Source: Caballeronia pedi (GTDB taxonomy: Bacteria > Pseudomonadota > Gammaproteobacteria > Burkholderiales > Burkholderiaceae). From it: DNA of 64,000 nt. Of the stretch, positions 63,804 through 64,000 are shown piece by piece. The notes beneath the pieces are model-generated. The model was not told the origin of the DNA, ran no database searches, and was given only the letters and a program-made list of their open reading frames with translations. How positions within the stretch are numbered: the stretch's first letter is position 1; every line of letters starts with the position of its first letter. Where the stretch lies: assembly GCF_001544915.2 (NCBI RefSeq), contig NZ_FCOE02000030.1, positions 34,834-98,833 of the forward strand. Direction: 5' to 3'. The position numbers and the translations under genes were made by a program.

Positions 63804-64000
63804 ATGACTTCCGCAGCACACGCAAATCCCGCAACGCTCATTTCGCCAGACGAAGAGGAGCTTCAGCGGCAAGCCGTATCGAAGACCGCGTGGCGGTTGC
63901 TTCCCCTTCTGACGCTCGCTTTTATCTTCAACTACATCGACAGAACGAGCGTTGGATTCGCCGCGCTGAGCATGAATGCGGACCTTGGCTTGTCTGCGAC
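63804..64000 (+). CDS. MFS transporter, N-terminal part (cut by window edge)
   Basis: The frame runs from ATG at 63804 (GGAG upstream) to the window end, 65 codons. The first helix 'LLPLLTLAFIFNYIDRTSVG' with NYIDRxxxG is typical of the anion:cation symporter family, which imports organic acids. Last gene seen of the aconitase operon. Confidence 0.85.
   Translation, partial: MTSAAHANPATLISPDEEELQRQAVSKTAWRLLPLLTLAFIFNYIDRTSVGFAALSMNADLGLSA

Overview
The window looks like a 64 kb piece of a Burkholderiaceae genome, most like Paraburkholderia or Caballeronia. It is GC-rich, has several Burkholderia-type trimeric porins (start motif 'SSVTLYG'), dense catabolic operons each with a GntR or LysR regulator, and a class III PHA synthase. 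The assignment comes from gene content only; there is no rRNA or tRNA to anchor it.

Left part (1-11.5 kb): accessory, partly decayed DNA. It has the start of a membrane signalling protein, a PilZ protein, a wrecked chemoreceptor gene, a complete RES-Xre toxin-antitoxin pair with an 11-bp-spaced repeat upstream, a MOSC protein, a patatin-like lipoprotein followed by a secreted GH75-like protein, a BON protein and remains of a Tn3-family transposase.

Central part (11.5-42.6 kb): one large catabolic regulon. Two arms diverge from 24.6-24.8 kb and each carries a DUF1185 protein, an alpha/beta hydrolase, a luciferase-like (LLM) flavin monooxygenase and an aldehyde dehydrogenase. The left arm adds a flavin reductase, an alcohol dehydrogenase, PhaE/PhaC, another hydrolase and a CoA-transferase, then a separate NCS1 permease gene. 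A third unit runs leftwards from 41.7 kb: hydrolase, flavin reductase, NIPSNAP protein, polyamine-type ABC transporter, GntR regulator, porin, succinate-semialdehyde dehydrogenase and MFS transporter; a chemoreceptor gene follows with its own operator. The same 12-bp palindrome (ATGG-N4-CCAT) lies in front of the NCS1 gene, both divergent arms, the chemoreceptor, the third unit and the stand-alone gntR gene. My inference is uptake, chemotaxis and oxidative ring opening of a small N-heterocycle, with carbon reaching succinate semialdehyde and possibly polyester.

Middle right (42.6-45.7 kb): gene remnants around an orphan PD-(D/E)XK nuclease-like protein and a frameshifted phage-tail/collagen-like fragment.

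45.7-55.2 kb: a LysR regulator divergent from an operon of M20 peptidase, MHS-type transporter, class V PLP enzyme, VOC-cupin fusion, SDR with a replaced catalytic Tyr and dienelactone hydrolase-NTF2 fusion, then a porin gene carrying similar LysR-like boxes.

55.7-64 kb: PrpF isomerase coupled to a leaderless solute-binding protein, divergent from a GntR regulator with two winged helices, then amidohydrolase, aconitase A, porin and the start of an MFS transporter. This looks like a tricarboxylate (trans-aconitate or tricarballylate type) or related unsaturated-acid pathway.
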